Origin: JANNMJ01 sp031397815
GTDB lineage: Bacteria > Bacteroidota > Bacteroidia > Cytophagales > Hymenobacteraceae
DNA length: 6,350 nucleotides
Assembly: GCA_031397815.1 (NCBI GenBank)
Contig: JANNMJ010000191.1
Location: 1 to 6,350 of the forward strand
Reading direction: 5' to 3'
How positions within the stretch are numbered: the stretch's first letter is position 1; the number at the start of each line of letters is the position of its first letter. Below are positions 6,236-6,350 of the stretch, in pieces. The notes under the pieces were generated by a model, which worked only from the letters and a program-made list of their open reading frames with translations, searched no databases and was not told the origin of the DNA. The position numbers were made by a program, and so were the translations under genes.

Positions 6236-6350
6236 ACGCTGCTCGACAGCCAGCACCTCGAGTCCGACCCGCCGGCGCACGACGAGCTGCTGTTCATCAC
6301 CATCCACCAGGTCTACGAGCTGTGGTTCAAGCAGCTGCTGCACGAGGCGG
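6236..6350 (+). CDS. kynA: Tryptophan 2,3-dioxygenase, N-terminal fragment (partial at both ends)
   Basis: The frame beginning at 6236 reads TLLDSQHLESDPPAHDELL, then FITIHQVYELWFKQLLHEA, running off the window. HDELLFI..HQ.YELWFKQ.L.E is the signature of tryptophan 2,3-dioxygenase, the haem enzyme that oxidises L-tryptophan to N-formylkynurenine, the first step of the kynurenine pathway. The His in IHQ (6305-6307) corresponds to the active-site His that contacts the substrate indole (His55 in the Xanthomonas enzyme, from memory). The preceding conserved Y-x-x-YLxLD segment is absent: the frame instead runs without stop into the repeat at 6141-6234, with no ATG, GTG or TTG close upstream. All 37 complete codons from 6239 end in G or C, unlike the genes to the left. 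It may be a chimeric join, a rearranged gene, or a gene with an unusual start; the identity is firmer than the 5' end. Confidence 0.75.

Noticed and set aside
5572..6303. Minus-strand open frames overlapping the regulator and the right-end repeats
   Set aside because: They are Arg/Gly-rich shadow frames in GC-rich sequence and cross two repeat elements. No family motif is visible.

Overview
This window looks like high-GC Bacteroidota DNA, most like Hymenobacter and relatives in the Cytophagales. The evidence is a secreted surface protein of the 'VGIGTTTPAASAALEV' type ending in a peptidase-S74-like chaperone, a TPR-containing membrane histidine kinase, a LytTR response regulator, a TAnnTTTG-type promoter match, and intergenic spaces filled with GC-rich palindromic repeats. 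The genus is inferred from style; no marker gene is present.

Layout, all on the + strand. Positions 1-200 hold a short inverted repeat and a possible Bacteroidota promoter. Positions 201-2774 encode an exported protein of about 857 residues: signal peptide, a large Gly-rich domain resembling the ALK/LTK glycine-rich domain, beta-structured repeats, an S74-type intramolecular chaperone carrying an insertion of about 90 residues, and a C-terminal coiled coil. Positions 2775-3164 are intergenic and dominated by a nested inverted-repeat cluster (2795-3058) with two opposed GTAG-plus-hairpin REP-like elements. Positions 3165-5186 encode a sensor kinase with a predicted periplasmic TPR sensor, one inner transmembrane helix, and cytoplasmic HisKA and HATPase domains. 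After a 75-base pyrimidine-rich spacer, 5262-6056 encodes a LytTR response regulator. Positions 6057-6234 carry a short tandem array and a second imperfect inverted repeat. The last 116 bases read as the N-terminal part of tryptophan 2,3-dioxygenase, joined directly to the end of that repeat.

How the genes work together: the kinase and regulator are the only clear functional pair, forming a two-component system that senses an envelope signal through TPRs and acts on transcription through a LytTR domain. The surface protein is a separate unit, and nothing in the sequence shows that the pair controls it. The dioxygenase fragment differs sharply in codon use (all 37 complete codons end in G or C) and lacks its expected N-terminus, so it may be a chimeric assembly join, a repeat-mediated rearrangement, or foreign DNA.

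The most noteworthy items are the REP/BIME-like cluster, the repeat-dioxygenase junction, the ALK-like Gly-rich plus S74 architecture, and the insertion beside the regulator's phosphorylation site. I found no CRISPR array, tRNA, rRNA, transposase gene or obvious new multigene system.
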